Shown piece by piece: positions 45,001 through 53,830 of a stretch of DNA of 64,000 nucleotides. The notes below the pieces were generated by a model that searched no databases, was not told where the DNA came from, and worked only from the letters and a program-made list of their open reading frames with translations. The first letter of the stretch is position 1, and every line of letters begins with the position of its first letter. This DNA is from Cladorhizidae sp. MBARI D1340-BT2 (taxonomy: Eukaryota; Porifera; Demospongiae; Poecilosclerida; Cladorhizidae). Made by a program: the position numbers and the translations under genes. The stretch lies in assembly GCA_028752905.1 (NCBI GenBank), contig JAQNBH010000005.1, positions 2,652,328 through 2,716,327 of the forward strand, read 5' to 3'.

Positions 45001-48000
45001 ACTTGAGTGAGGGAGAGGTGTGTCTGTGTGCACTACTTGAGTGAGGGAGAGGTGTGTCTGTGTGCACTACTTGAGTGGGGGAGAGGTGTGTCTGTGTGCA
45101 CTACTTGAGTGAGGGAGAGGTGTGTCTGTGTGCACTACTTGAGTGAGGGAGAGGTGTGTCTGTGTGCACTACTTGAGTGAGGGAGAGGTGTGTCTGTGTG
45201 CACTACTTGAGTGAGGGAGAGGTGTGTCTGTGTGCACTACTCGAGTGAGGGAGAGGTGTGTCTGTGTGCACTACTTGAGTGAGGGAGAGGTGTGTCTGCG
45301 TGCACTACTTGAGTGAGGGAGAGGTGTGTCTGTGTGCACTACTTGAGTGAGGGAGAGGTGTGTCTGTGTGCACTACTTGAGTGAGGGAGAGGTGTGTCTG
45401 TGTGCACTACTTGAGTGAGGGAGAGGTGTCTGTGTGCACTACTTGAGTGAGGGAGAGGTGTGTCTGTGTGCACTACTTGAGTGAGGGAGAGGTGTGTCTG
45501 TGTGCACTACTTGAGTGAGGGAGAGGTGTGTCTGTGTGCACTACTTGAGTGAGGGAGAGGTGTGTCTGTGTGCACTACTTGAGTGAGGGAGAGGTGTGTC
45601 TGTGTGCACTACTTGAGTGAGGGAGAGGTGTGTCTGTGTGCACTACTTGAGTGAGGGAGAGGTGTGTCTGTGTGCACTACTCGAGTGAGGGAGAGGTGTG
45701 TCTGTGTGCACTACTTGAGTGAGGGAGAGGTGTGTCTGTGTGCACTACTTGAGTGAGGGAGAGGTGTGTCTGTGTGCACTACTTGAGTGAGGGAGAGGTA
45801 ACAAGGTGAAATGTATGGAGTGATGGGTGCTCCTACTACTTCAGAGCTCATAACTTCCGCATAATTACCAAAAATAGCTCTACCTGTGCTCTCTTTTAGC
45901 ACTAAAATTAAAGATGTAGGAAGGATCTAATCCTCTGAACTAGTACTGATGTGACGGGTAACTGCTGATGAGTGGCTAGTGCTGATGAGTGGCTAGTGCT
46001 GATGTGGCGGGTATGAAAGGAAATGCAAAATATTTATTATAGTGTGAAGTTTCTCAATTTCACACTTCAATAGTATTTTGCACTCATTTCTCTCAGCCAC
46101 ATCATGTAAAGAACAATATCTCCATGAGAGTAGTTCCCCAAATTGGATGCATGTATTAGATGGACTTAACTTATGTTTAGTGCTTGCATACTGTAAGTAA
46201 TCATCTTCAAGAGTGTCCTGGCTGATGAGCATGCTCATGAACATCCTAATGAACATCCTAATGAACATCCTAATGAACATCCTAATGAACATCCTAATGA
46301 ACATCCTAATGATGAGCATGTTCTGATTGACCTGCTGCCTAACCTATTATAAGCATTATTATAAGCATTGTCTAGTTCAAAATGTCACCATTCATTTCAC
46401 AAACCTTGTGCGAAAAACACAGGGATGGGGAACATTATGTGTAGTGCCCATCAATCTAATAATCACTTCAGGTAAATATCAGAGGACACGCTAGAGGACT
46501 CATCAACACTGCAACACCATCGATCTAATAATCAACTTTAATAATCAACTCTAATAATCAACTCTAATAATCAACTCTAATAATCAACTCGGGTAAATAC
46601 CAGAGGACATGCTAGAGTGCTCATCAACACCTTATTCTAATAATCACTTCAGCCAGCGGGTTTGCTAGAGTGCTCGTCAGACACATCCCTCTAATAATCA
46701 CTTCAGGTAAATATACCAGAGGGCATGCTGGAGTGCTTATCAAGCACTTATCAACATTTCAGCTAACTAGTTACAAATGTCTTCACTATCACCACTTGTC
46801 CTTTCCAATCCCTCAATGTGAAGGTGTCAGCGGCAGGTTCATGACATGTTGGCCGAGTGCTCTACTGCTTTGCACTGCATCTTCACAAGCTAATGCTGCA
46901 CCAGCAATATTCAATCCATCCTGTGGACAATAAGGACTGAAGTTTGATTGTTGTAACCACATCAACTAGTTAACCATTGCCCACACGGGCATTAGCTGGT
47001 ACCACAGCTGCTAAATAGCTGCATCCAGTAGCGAAACATTTTGGAACTGATAAAATAAGGAGCACCAAATGACCCAAAACTTAATGTGTGTACGTGCATG
47101 TGAATTGAGGGCAACAATTATATGGTGTGGAATGTGTGGAATGTGTTGAGGGGAACAGTTTTATGTTTTATGGTGTGGAATGTGTTGAGGGGAACAGTTG
47201 TGTGGAATGTGTTGAGGGGAACAATTATATGGTGTGGAATGTGTTGAAATGTGTCGAGGGGAACAGTTTTTGGTAGAATGTGTTGAGAGGAACAATTATA
47301 AGGTGTGGAATGTGTTGAGGGGAACAGTTATATGTGTGGAATGTGTTGAGGGGAACAGTTATGTGTGGAATGTGTTGAGGGGAACAATTATATGGTGTGT
47401 AATGTGTTGAGGGGAACAGTTTTATGGTGTGGAATGTGTTGAGGGGAACAGGTTTATGGTGTGGAATGTGTTGAGGGGAACAGTTTTATGGTGTGAACAA
47501 TTATACGGTGTGGAATGTGTTGAGGGGAACAGTTTTTATGGTGTGGAATGTGTTGAGGGGAACAGTTTTATGGTGTGGAATGTGTTGAGGGGAACAGGTT
47601 TATGGTGTGGAATGTGTTGAGGGGAACAGTTTTTATGGTGTGGAATAAAATGTGTTGAGGGGAACAGTTTTATGGTAGAATGTGTTGATGGGAACAATTA
47701 TACGGTGTGGAATGTGTTGAGGGGAACAATTATATGCTGTGGAATGTGTTGAGTTGAACAGGTTTATGGTGTGGAATGTGTTGAGGGGAACAGTTTTATG
47801 ACGTGGAATATGTTGAAGGGAACAATTATACGGTGTGGAATGTGTGAGGGGAACAATTATATGGTGTGGAATGTGTGTCGAGGGGAACAATTATATTGTT
47901 TGCGTGGTGAGAACAATGGTATGTGCATGTATACGTGTGTGTTGAGGGGACAAAGTGCATTTGTCCTAATTTGTAGGTGTGGTTTAGATAAGTAAGATGT

Positions 48001-48242
48001 TGAAACAACCTCTTCCCATCACTCAGATTGGTTGTGAGGAGCGGCTGCTCGAGGAATACTGCGAGTGTCAACTCACACGTCTAGGCACGCTCACTGCTAA
48101 ACAAAAAGTGCTGAGTCAGCAACAGCATTCGTTGGTCGTCTCCCTGGTTGACCAATGGCTGGACAGGTATCGCAAGATGGAGAAGAGGAGAGAGACTACA
48201 ACCTCTGCTCATTCTGACTTGGACCCCACCAGGACCACCTGA
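27034..48242 (+). CDS. ZRANB1: Ubiquitin thioesterase ZRANB1 (Trabid), 7 exons
   Basis: Exons are 27034-28203, 29521-29926, 33566-33637, 39248-39443, 39541-39785, 40268-40467 and 48027-48242. They total 2505 nt, or 834 aa plus stop, with all phases matching. Exon 1 holds three NZF zinc fingers of the form WxC..C..N..C..C, beginning at Trp9 (Cys11, 14, 25, 28), Trp120 and Trp229; these bind ubiquitin chains. Exon 2 encodes the ankyrin-like ubiquitin-binding region (TDWLFLNACLGIV...TLVHLAIRFQRSELL). Exons 4-7 form the OTU protease with catalytic Cys582 in NRTAGDCLLDS and His722 in YTRGHFSALV. Trabid cleaves K29- and K33-linked chains and has been linked to Wnt signalling (known of the family). 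The protein is longer than the roughly 708-residue human form because of Ser/Gly-rich linkers in exon 1. Introns 2, 3 and 6 are full of minisatellites. Confidence 0.95.
28510..28615 (+). other. Weak tRNA/SINE-like stretch, ZRANB1 intron 1
   Basis: A segment starts with GCTCGCA and ends with TGCGAGC, which could pair. It has a loose A-box (TAGCGCAAACGG) and a B-box-like GGTTCTATT. The T-arm does not fold properly, so it is not a tRNA gene; a SINE relic is possible. A run of about 18 G follows near 28676-28695. The rest of intron 1 (28204-29520) shows nothing else. Confidence 0.2.
30625..30945. repeat. 36-bp minisatellite, ZRANB1 intron 2
   Basis: About nine copies of a 36-bp unit with TACAGTATAACTGAGACACC and TCCCTGTTTTGAAAG. 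It stays open in one frame (12-residue peptide repeat) only because 36 divides by three. Confidence 0.88.
31160..31780. repeat. Irregular GTGTGATTAGTGATGTG repeat, ZRANB1 intron 2
   Basis: Degenerate tandem repeats of GTGTGATTAGTGA and GTGCAGTGGTGTGT of variable spacing. The last part has three clean 32-bp copies with GATGTGTATGCAGGGCTGGG (31664-31763). Confidence 0.8.
31782..32698. mobile_element. Probable non-autonomous hAT-like element
   Basis: The left end reads CAGTGTTCTCCCCAAGTGTT; the right end, reverse-complemented, reads CCAGTTCCCCAGGATTTA, a decayed match. The element interrupts GTGTGATTAGT repeats that occur on both sides. No coding capacity is seen. Ends of the type CAGTGTTCTCCCC occur in hAT-like miniature elements (family knowledge). 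No clean target duplication was found. Confidence 0.45.
32700..33130. repeat. 32-bp-class minisatellite carrying a transposon end
   Basis: About 14 copies of a unit with GTGTGATTAGTGGGAGAACA and CTGGTGATGTGT. The GGGAGAACACTGG part is the reverse complement of the left end of the adjacent element at 31782, so the unit joins host repeat and element terminus. Confidence 0.85.
33315..33475. repeat. 95-bp direct duplication, ZRANB1 intron 2
   Basis: Two near-identical copies with ATCGACACCTCCAGAGCCAT and CCTGCACAAGGGAAACTGCT, starting near 33318 and 33413, just upstream of exon 3. Confidence 0.85.
33640..33930. repeat. GTGTGTACATGTAT microsatellite after ZRANB1 exon 3
   Basis: A run of GTGTGTACATGTATGT starts within a few bases of the exon 3 splice donor (GTATGT at 33638). 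The repeat monomer resembles the donor sequence itself. The 33931-34220 stretch that follows shows no gene. Confidence 0.85.
34225..38850. repeat. 40-bp minisatellite with nested higher-order repeats, ZRANB1 intron 3
   Basis: About 115 copies of a 40-bp unit with GATTAAAGCTAAGACTAGGG and CAGGCACTAAGACTTGGCTT. A sub-family has AGGCTTCAGCTGTGTGTCTT. Rare variants reveal block copies: GGGCAGGCAAGACTTGG at about 35938 and 37566, CTTAGCTAAGAGACTAGG at about 36754 and 38303, and AGCTAAGACTTGGC at about 34641 and 35303. Blocks of about 0.66 and 1.6 kb were therefore duplicated. The stretch 38851-39247 before exon 4 is unique and shows no gene. Confidence 0.95.
40490..45800. repeat. 34-bp minisatellite derived from the ZRANB1 exon 6 donor junction
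   Basis: About 155 highly similar copies of a 34-bp unit with GTGTGTCTGTGTGCACTACT and TGAGTGAGGGAGAG. The exon 6 end and start of intron 6 (40442-40475) read almost the same, with ATTCACTACTTGACTGAGGA before the splice site and GTATGTCTG after it. Each unit therefore carries a copy of the donor as GAGAG|GTGTGT. Single-base variants (CTACT to CTACC, TGTG to TGCG) are scattered through the array. The last unit ends in GAGAGGTAACA at about 45800. Confidence 0.95.
46228..46315. repeat. 12-bp tandem repeat CCTAATGAACAT
   Basis: About six perfect copies of CCTAATGAACAT in ZRANB1 intron 6, followed near 46515-46590 by a 13-bp TAATAATCAACTC repeat. Nothing else recognisable lies in 45801-47105. Confidence 0.88.
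47110..47955. repeat. 31-34-bp minisatellite upstream of ZRANB1 exon 7
   Basis: About 24 copies with GTGTGGAATGTGTTGAGGGG and AACAGTTTTAT or AACAATTATAT, variable in length. The array ends about 70 bp before exon 7. Confidence 0.9.
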
Positions 48243-48671
48243 TCATCATCGTCTCTCCATTCTCATGTCTAGATTTGAACAGCCATTAGGACCGTACACA
48301 CAAGAGGGGCTTGAACTTGTGTCCTGTCATGTGTTTTTGTGTAGACTTGTCCTGTGTTAGTGGACTATTGGCAGTTGCATATATAGAGGTGACTATATGT
48401 ACCGATTTTGTGGACGGGTTGAGCAGCTTTTTTCATCTTAAAATATAAGACACCGTATTGAGTTGGCACTAGAGGGTATGGCAGATGTTGAAAAGATTGA
48501 GTGCTCGTCTGTCTGAGAAGTGAGGGAAGAGAACCATGACGAGGAAGAATCTGATGTGTTGAGTTCGCTCATGAAGAATGTGACAGAGTGAAGTGTTTGA
48601 GATAGAAAGAACGCATGAAAGGAGAGAAAGAGGAGTGCTGGTGAGTGCATAGTTACAGGTTGAGTGCATAG

Positions 48672-50346
48672 TTACAGGTTGAAGAGACTGACTACTGATA
48701 AGAAGCCCATGAAGAGGGTGGGCATCATCAGGAAAGTATAAAACCGCCACACTGGCCACACTGCAATACACAGACTGCAACAAGAACATCTTGATAATTA
48801 TAAGTAATGGTGGTACAGGGACATCACATACCTGATGCTTCCCACTATGGCAAGGACAGTTGCCGTGGGTATGAGGACAGGTGCGAGTGCATGCCAGTTG
48901 TTGGTGTCCAGTGAGGGGTGATGGTGGATGCAGTAAGCCATGCAGCCAATCAACAAACACAAGCACACCACACTCAGCAGCAGCCAGCTCCTGTACAACA
49001 TGTCGGGGATATAAACCATGCAGCCAACCAAACGAGTACACCACACACAGCAGCTATATAGCTCCTATACAACATGTCAGGATATAAGCCATGTGGCCAA
49101 TCAACGAACACAAGCACACCACACTCAGCAGCAGCCAGCTCCTGTACAACATGTCGGGATGAGTCACATCATCATCCAAAGTTTTGATAATACATGTAGT
49201 CTGAATATTCCAGAGCCTATAGGCTAACAATGTTCAAAATGCGGAGGAGAAAAAGGAAATGTTTTGGACTCCACCCACCAACCCCACACTTGGCTTGGAT
49301 GTCACCTGTTGAATAGCCTAAGATGAGTGCATTGCCTGCCTACTGTAAAGGTTGGAACGGGAAAGGAGAGGTTGTGAGCACTTCTAAGCACAAAATTTAG
49401 CTCCCAACATTTCATAAGACCCTAACTTTGTTTGCATCTAACTTCTAACTTGGCTCTGCTAGACGACTTCTGAACTGTTAGTTGCAATTTGTTAATGTTC
49501 CTTGTGCCAGATTTGTAGCAAAGACTGTCGGCTCATGTTAGCTTCCTGTCCTAACAGGACCAAAACACAGAAGAGAACTAATAGACAAGTCTCGCAATGG
49601 CTCTGTCCACAAGATACTAGTAGTAAGTGGCAGGCAAATTTTAAAGTGCAAAAAGTACGAGTTCTATCTTTACATATCGTTGGACTTTTTCAGCTTCTGG
49701 AAGAGCCTTCCAATGGGTCGAGTCTTTATGCTACTGCTTGCTTTGTGGGCCTGCAGCAGCACATTTCCAAGAGTTATAGCAGCAGAAGTACTGCAAAGTC
49801 GACTTGTGTAATTGCTAGTTTGGTCTGTGCAAATTTTCTCCTGACATCACACCCTGCATCATTTTCATTTCACACATTATGCAGGCCCATGGCAACCCAC
49901 ACATTATTCAGGTCCATGGCAACCTGAGAGCATGGTGGAATGACAGAGTGTCAGTTCCTCAATGAGATTCCTAGGGTTTCATGTGACATCTCTACCAACT
50001 GGGTGTGACCACTGTCCCCAGGCACATTTTCTCCCTTCTCCTACCATTAAACATGGTTCACAAGACAATATACTTTTGCACAAACTTCACCTCCGCACAG
50101 TAGGATCGAAGATAAGGTGAGATGCAAACTCAGTTAAGTAGAGCATAGTAAACGCTGCAAAAAAACAGAATATGAGGTCCCAGTTTGCCATCTTCTTGGG
50201 CCCCTCCTTTTTCTTGCCTGAACGCTCTAAGACGACATCGAGGAAGAATGAACATCAACCCTAACTTACTACGCGAAGGTACCTTTAGAGAGCGTTTCTC
50301 CAGCATTCTTGTTTCTATTTCTCAGTCCTTCTGTTGGTGAACTCAT
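48672..50346 (-). CDS. TMEM128: Transmembrane protein 128, 4 exons
   Basis: Minus-strand exons are 50346-50283, 50226-50091, 48990-48832 and 48774-48672. They total 462 nt, or 153 aa plus stop, close to the roughly 165-residue vertebrate protein. Four hydrophobic segments are seen: DLIFCFFAAFTMLYLTEFAS, SWLLLSVVCLCLLIGCMAY, ALAPVLIPTATVLAIVGSIS and FYTFLMMPTLFMGFLSVVSL. The motif SLCIAVWPVWRFYTF matches the family's IALWHVW region. The short Lys-rich N-terminus should face the cytosol. Exon 4 must start at 48774 (GCAG|TCTG); the nearer downstream AG at about 48757 would put the sequence out of frame. Family function is poorly known; an ER/endomembrane location is likely. All exons except exon 3 are shorter than 60 codons. 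The start is 43 bp from the NUDT7 start on the other strand. Confidence 0.85.
48936..49158 (-). repeat. Triplicated splice acceptor and start of TMEM128 exon 3
   Basis: Three head-to-tail copies of about 70-75 bp each contain ACAG|GAGCTGG or its variant. The copy at about 48936-49015 is the start of the real exon 3. The copy at about 49088-49158 has an intact acceptor at 49141 and nearly the same codons, but runs into a stop in frame. The middle copy is more diverged (ATAG|GAGCTAT). Confidence 0.85.
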
Positions 50347-50389
50347 AGCCTAAACGAGGAAGTCCCTTTATTTTTTTTAGGTAGCGTTA

Positions 50390-51392
50390 ATGGTAAAGGG
50401 TCGCCTGTATGTCCCAATCACATCGAGGATGGATCTTGCCCAAGTGAAGGCCAATTTTCTCCACCTAGAAATGAGTGGATGGTTTCTTCCAGGAACTTCG
50501 CAGTACGAGATTAACTTTCCTCATAATGGGGTCTCACCCAAGGGTTATGGGGAGGCAGCTGTACTGTTCCTCGTCAACAAGCAGCTGCAAGTTCTCCTCA
50601 CTAAGAGATCATCTCACGTCAGCAACTTCAAAGGTGAGATTTATCCCGTTAACCAATCCACTAGGTTTGACACTCTCCTCTAAAAAAAATGTTCTCTCTA
50701 CTTCTCTCCACTGCACATATCAATTTACTGCCTCAGGACAGGCTTGTTTACCAGGCGGTTCCCACGACAAAAGTGATGTTTCCTTTGTGCAAACAGCTCT
50801 GCGAGAGGCCCAGGAAGAGGTGAATCTCGACCACAGACACGTCGAGGTGGTCTTTACTTTACCCCCTGTTTATACTACTCTTCACACCTTGACAATAATA
50901 AACCCCATTGTGGCTCTGACAAGCACAGAAATAAATCAACTAGACCTCGTTCCCGAACCAGCTGAAGTGGAATCTTTGTATTGGGTCCCACTCGAGTTCT
51001 TCCTGACGAATGCCAAAGAGATCATCAAAAATGGAGCTCCACAATTGCTGTTCAACTATTTGGATACAGGAACTGGAATGAATCACGAGATATTTGGGGT
51101 CACTGCTCACTTGTGTGCCACGTTATCTAGTATGGCTCTGGGAAGGTTTCCTGATAATTCCATGTTCAAGCCAGCCTTGGTTCGTCAAGTAAAAGTGGAC
51201 AATGAAACTGATATCACTGCATTGGTGTTAAGTCCTGTCATGGTAACAACCCCTTACAAAAATCCTGGGGAGAGAAAACTGGATATGGCGGGGGGGGAAA
51301 GGAAGGAGGGGAAAAAAGGAGGAAAAAATAATTCTGGAGAATCCGGGCATCGATCCCATACCTCTCGAGGAGTTGCTGTGTCAAAACTCTGA
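50390..51392 (+). CDS. NUDT7: Peroxisomal coenzyme A diphosphatase, NUDT7-like, 2 coding exons
   Basis: Exons are 50390-50633 and 50737-51392, 900 nt or 299 aa plus stop, joined in phase (AAAG|GTGAGA to CTCAG|GA). The Nudix CoA-diphosphatase block lies at residues 82-112 with LPGGSHDKSD then TALREAQEEVNL: the REAQEE core is intact, the first box Glu is Asp and the usual Gly111 is Asn. The C-terminus is Ser-Lys-Leu, a peroxisomal PTS1 signal, which supports NUDT7 over mitochondrial NUDT8. The enzyme hydrolyses CoA and acyl-CoAs to 3',5'-ADP and phosphopantetheine forms (family knowledge). Residues about 260-290 are Lys/Gly/Glu-rich and low in complexity. A pyrimidine tract plus TTTAG at 50379 just before the start suggests an upstream untranslated exon, which would overlap TMEM128 exon 1. 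Confidence 0.88.
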
Positions 51393-51465
51393 TTATATAT
51401 AGGAACAAGTTTGCATCAACAATTGTACATTGCTAGTGTAATTTAAGCACACATATATATATACA

Positions 51466-52500
51466 TCAAGAGGATTGTGGTTGATGCTTCTGTTGATGAG
51501 GTTCTCCCATGACAAACTTAGTTTTGACTGGGAGTTTATGGTTCACCTGGATGTAGGCTTTCCTGGCTAGATTTTCTGTCGGGCAGTTGAACTCGAACAC
51601 CATCTTTCCTGACCTTAGGTGGGCCACAAAATGATCCACGGCTCCTTTGCCCTTCCCCATACGAACCCCCAGGGCCTTCTTGGTAACGGGAATGTGAGGA
51701 AAGATGCATGTCCAGATCTTGAGTCCTTTCCTTCCTACTGTCTTCAAGATGGACATTCTGGCAGCCTCAATCTGTGCTGCAGTGATGCGCAAGGACTCCA
51801 TGCTGTATATCCCGTAGCTCCCAAAGCTTGTTTTGGGGATGGGTACAGGCGAAGTTGGGTAGCGAGGCAGAACCGCACGGATATTCTTCTGGCACTTGCG
51901 GTACTTCATGTTTTTTGGTCGTAGTAGCATTGTCCTAGCAACCTGTAGCTGTGTGTGTGCAAGCAATGCTAATTACGTTTTAAAAAATTGCAATTTTCTT
52001 GGGCTGGAAAAGGTCCAGATTAATAAATTGTGATCCAGTACCATACAATCGTAAATCTTACATTTTACACAATCAGCAATAGAAGCCAAGTTGAAACAAA
52101 TTATGAAAGGAGGGGGAAGGAGAAGTGAGGTGATGATGGACATGACAAGAGTGCTAATAAAAGAAGAGGGCTAGTCAAATTTCAGTGATGATTACATTAG
52201 ACTGCACTCTTTCCATGCATACAGCAAGTTAGGCTAGTAAGACAAAGTGTATGTGTGTATATATATATTTGGTGGGGCGAGTTCAAGGGAAACCAAGTCA
52301 AATCCAATGTATTGAATGGCTGTAGCTCTGCAACTTACAACCCACCCCTAGAGCTAAATTTGAACAGGTCAGTCAACAAATGGGGCACTCACTGTTCCAG
52401 AAATAGGGAAGGGAGATGTCTGAGGTAGATAAAGAGCAGTAGGTAAACGCCATGAAAGACGTCCTATCCTTACAGCTGAGTGGAGGTGAAAAGAAGCCAT
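51466..52500 (-). CDS. MRPL16: Mitochondrial ribosomal protein L16 (uL16m), 2 exons
   Basis: Minus-strand exons are 52500-52393 and 51942-51466, 585 nt or 194 aa plus stop, in phase 0 (GGAACA|GTGAGT to TACAG|GTTGCT). Exon 1 encodes an Arg/Ser-rich leader, MASFHLHSAVRIGRLSWRLP, typical of a mitochondrial targeting peptide. Exon 2 is bacterial-type L16: RPKNMKYRK, FGSYGIYSMESLRITAAQIE, KGLKIWTCIFPHIPVTKK, VRMGKGKGAVDHFVA and LPVKTKFVM. uL16 helps shape the tRNA sites and the peptidyl transferase centre of the large subunit. The protein is shorter than the vertebrate form (about 250 aa) because it lacks long extensions. It ends 73 bp from the convergent NUDT7 stop. An ATG in exon 2 (MLAHTQ) lies upstream of the acceptor and is not used in this model. 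Confidence 0.92.
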
Positions 52501-52599
52501 TAACGACCGTTACCGATCAAGTTAAAGCGGCTGTGAAGAACTTGGACTAGCCCACCTGGATATCCGGCCGGAAAATGTGTGTCTATCGCAGTGTTTTGT

Positions 52600-53830
52600 G
52601 TATGGCACGTACACTAGGGCTAGGGCTTGGGCTTGGTCCCCTTCTGTTCTTGATCTACATTAATGATATTCCTTCTTGCGCCTCGACCTCATCCACCTTC
52701 TCTACGCTGACGATACTAAGTGTTTTAGGTCTATAAAATCTCCATCCGATACAGCTTCTTTACAAGTTGATTTAACTTCTCTCTCCAAGTGGTCGAAAGA
52801 TTGGCACTTCCCCTTCAATAATCAAAAGTGCCATCTTATGAGATTCTGTACCAATTCACCATTGTACAACATTGACTACCTTTAATATCGAAGAAACGGT
52901 AGTTAACAAAAAAAGTTGACCAAAGACTTGAGTTCTGATTTCATCTGATCTATCATGGAGTCTCCATGCATCATTTATAATTGGTAAATCCTAGTCCCTG
53001 GGACTTCTTAGACGTACATTCCATCATTGCATCATTGCAACACTGAGTGCAAAGAAACAACTTTACCTCACTCTAGTGAAGTCTCGTGTATGCCTCTCCA
53101 ATCTGGCTCCCTCATCTTAAGAAAGACTTTGTCCCATTGGAAAAGATCCAAAGAAGAGCAACTACCTAGCCCTAGCTAAGTTTATCCTCTGAGATTTTTC
53201 ATCAGACTACAAATATCGCCTTATTATTTTTTTTTTAAATCCCCTAATGATGACTCTGGAACTAAATGATATCTTTTTTATTATATAATAATTTAGTATT
53301 ATTATAGGAGAAACAAGACAAGACAAAAACATTATATTTTATTGGGAAAGTGTCAGATGCCCGTGCTGCCCAGTATGATATCTTATTTGTAGTAAAATCT
53401 AAACCATCTGAACATTTCAATATTCTTAATTACATTTCTATGTCCACCATAACTATATACCAGATCTACTAATCATCTAAAAATTAAACATGTTCATGCT
53501 CGTAATGTAAAGAACCTCCACTCATTTTTCACTCAAATTCTTCATCTTTGGAATTCACTCCCTAGTATATATAGACTTGAATATTCCATCTATTCTAAAC
53601 TTGTTACTTCTTAATCACTTCATTTCAAACTTTGATCCAAATAATTCATGCTCTTATATATGTCCATGTAACAAATGCTATCACCACTTAAATCTGGCTA
53701 CTTGATTTTAACTTGTAGACCATCAGTACTCTTTCTCCCTAATCATGGTCATCACTCATGTTTCTATATATATAAATATGTACTGTAAAGTGATTAATAA
53801 CAACAACAACAACAATAATAATACACTTCC
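52600..53830 (+). mobile_element. Degraded non-LTR retrotransposon (reverse transcriptase 3' half)
   Basis: GPLLFLIYINDIP (about 52635) and LLYADDTKCFRS (about 52697) are reverse transcriptase motifs, the second carrying the catalytic YADD. They lie in different frames, so there is a frameshift between them. LYLTLVKSRVCLSNL (about 53062) and HLWNSLPSIYRLEY (about 53545) match the end of such proteins. An ACAACAACAATAATAATA tail at 53797-53822 fits the 3' end of a LINE. The start is truncated, as is usual for these elements. Confidence 0.72.

Noticed and set aside
40490..45800. CRISPR-like regular repeat array
   Set aside because: Units are directly contiguous with no unique spacers, and the context is an animal intron.
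48469..49044. 191-codon minus-strand open frame
   Set aside because: It reads TMEM128 exons 3 and 4 and the intron between them in a wrong frame; the spliced TMEM128 model accounts for the coding signal.
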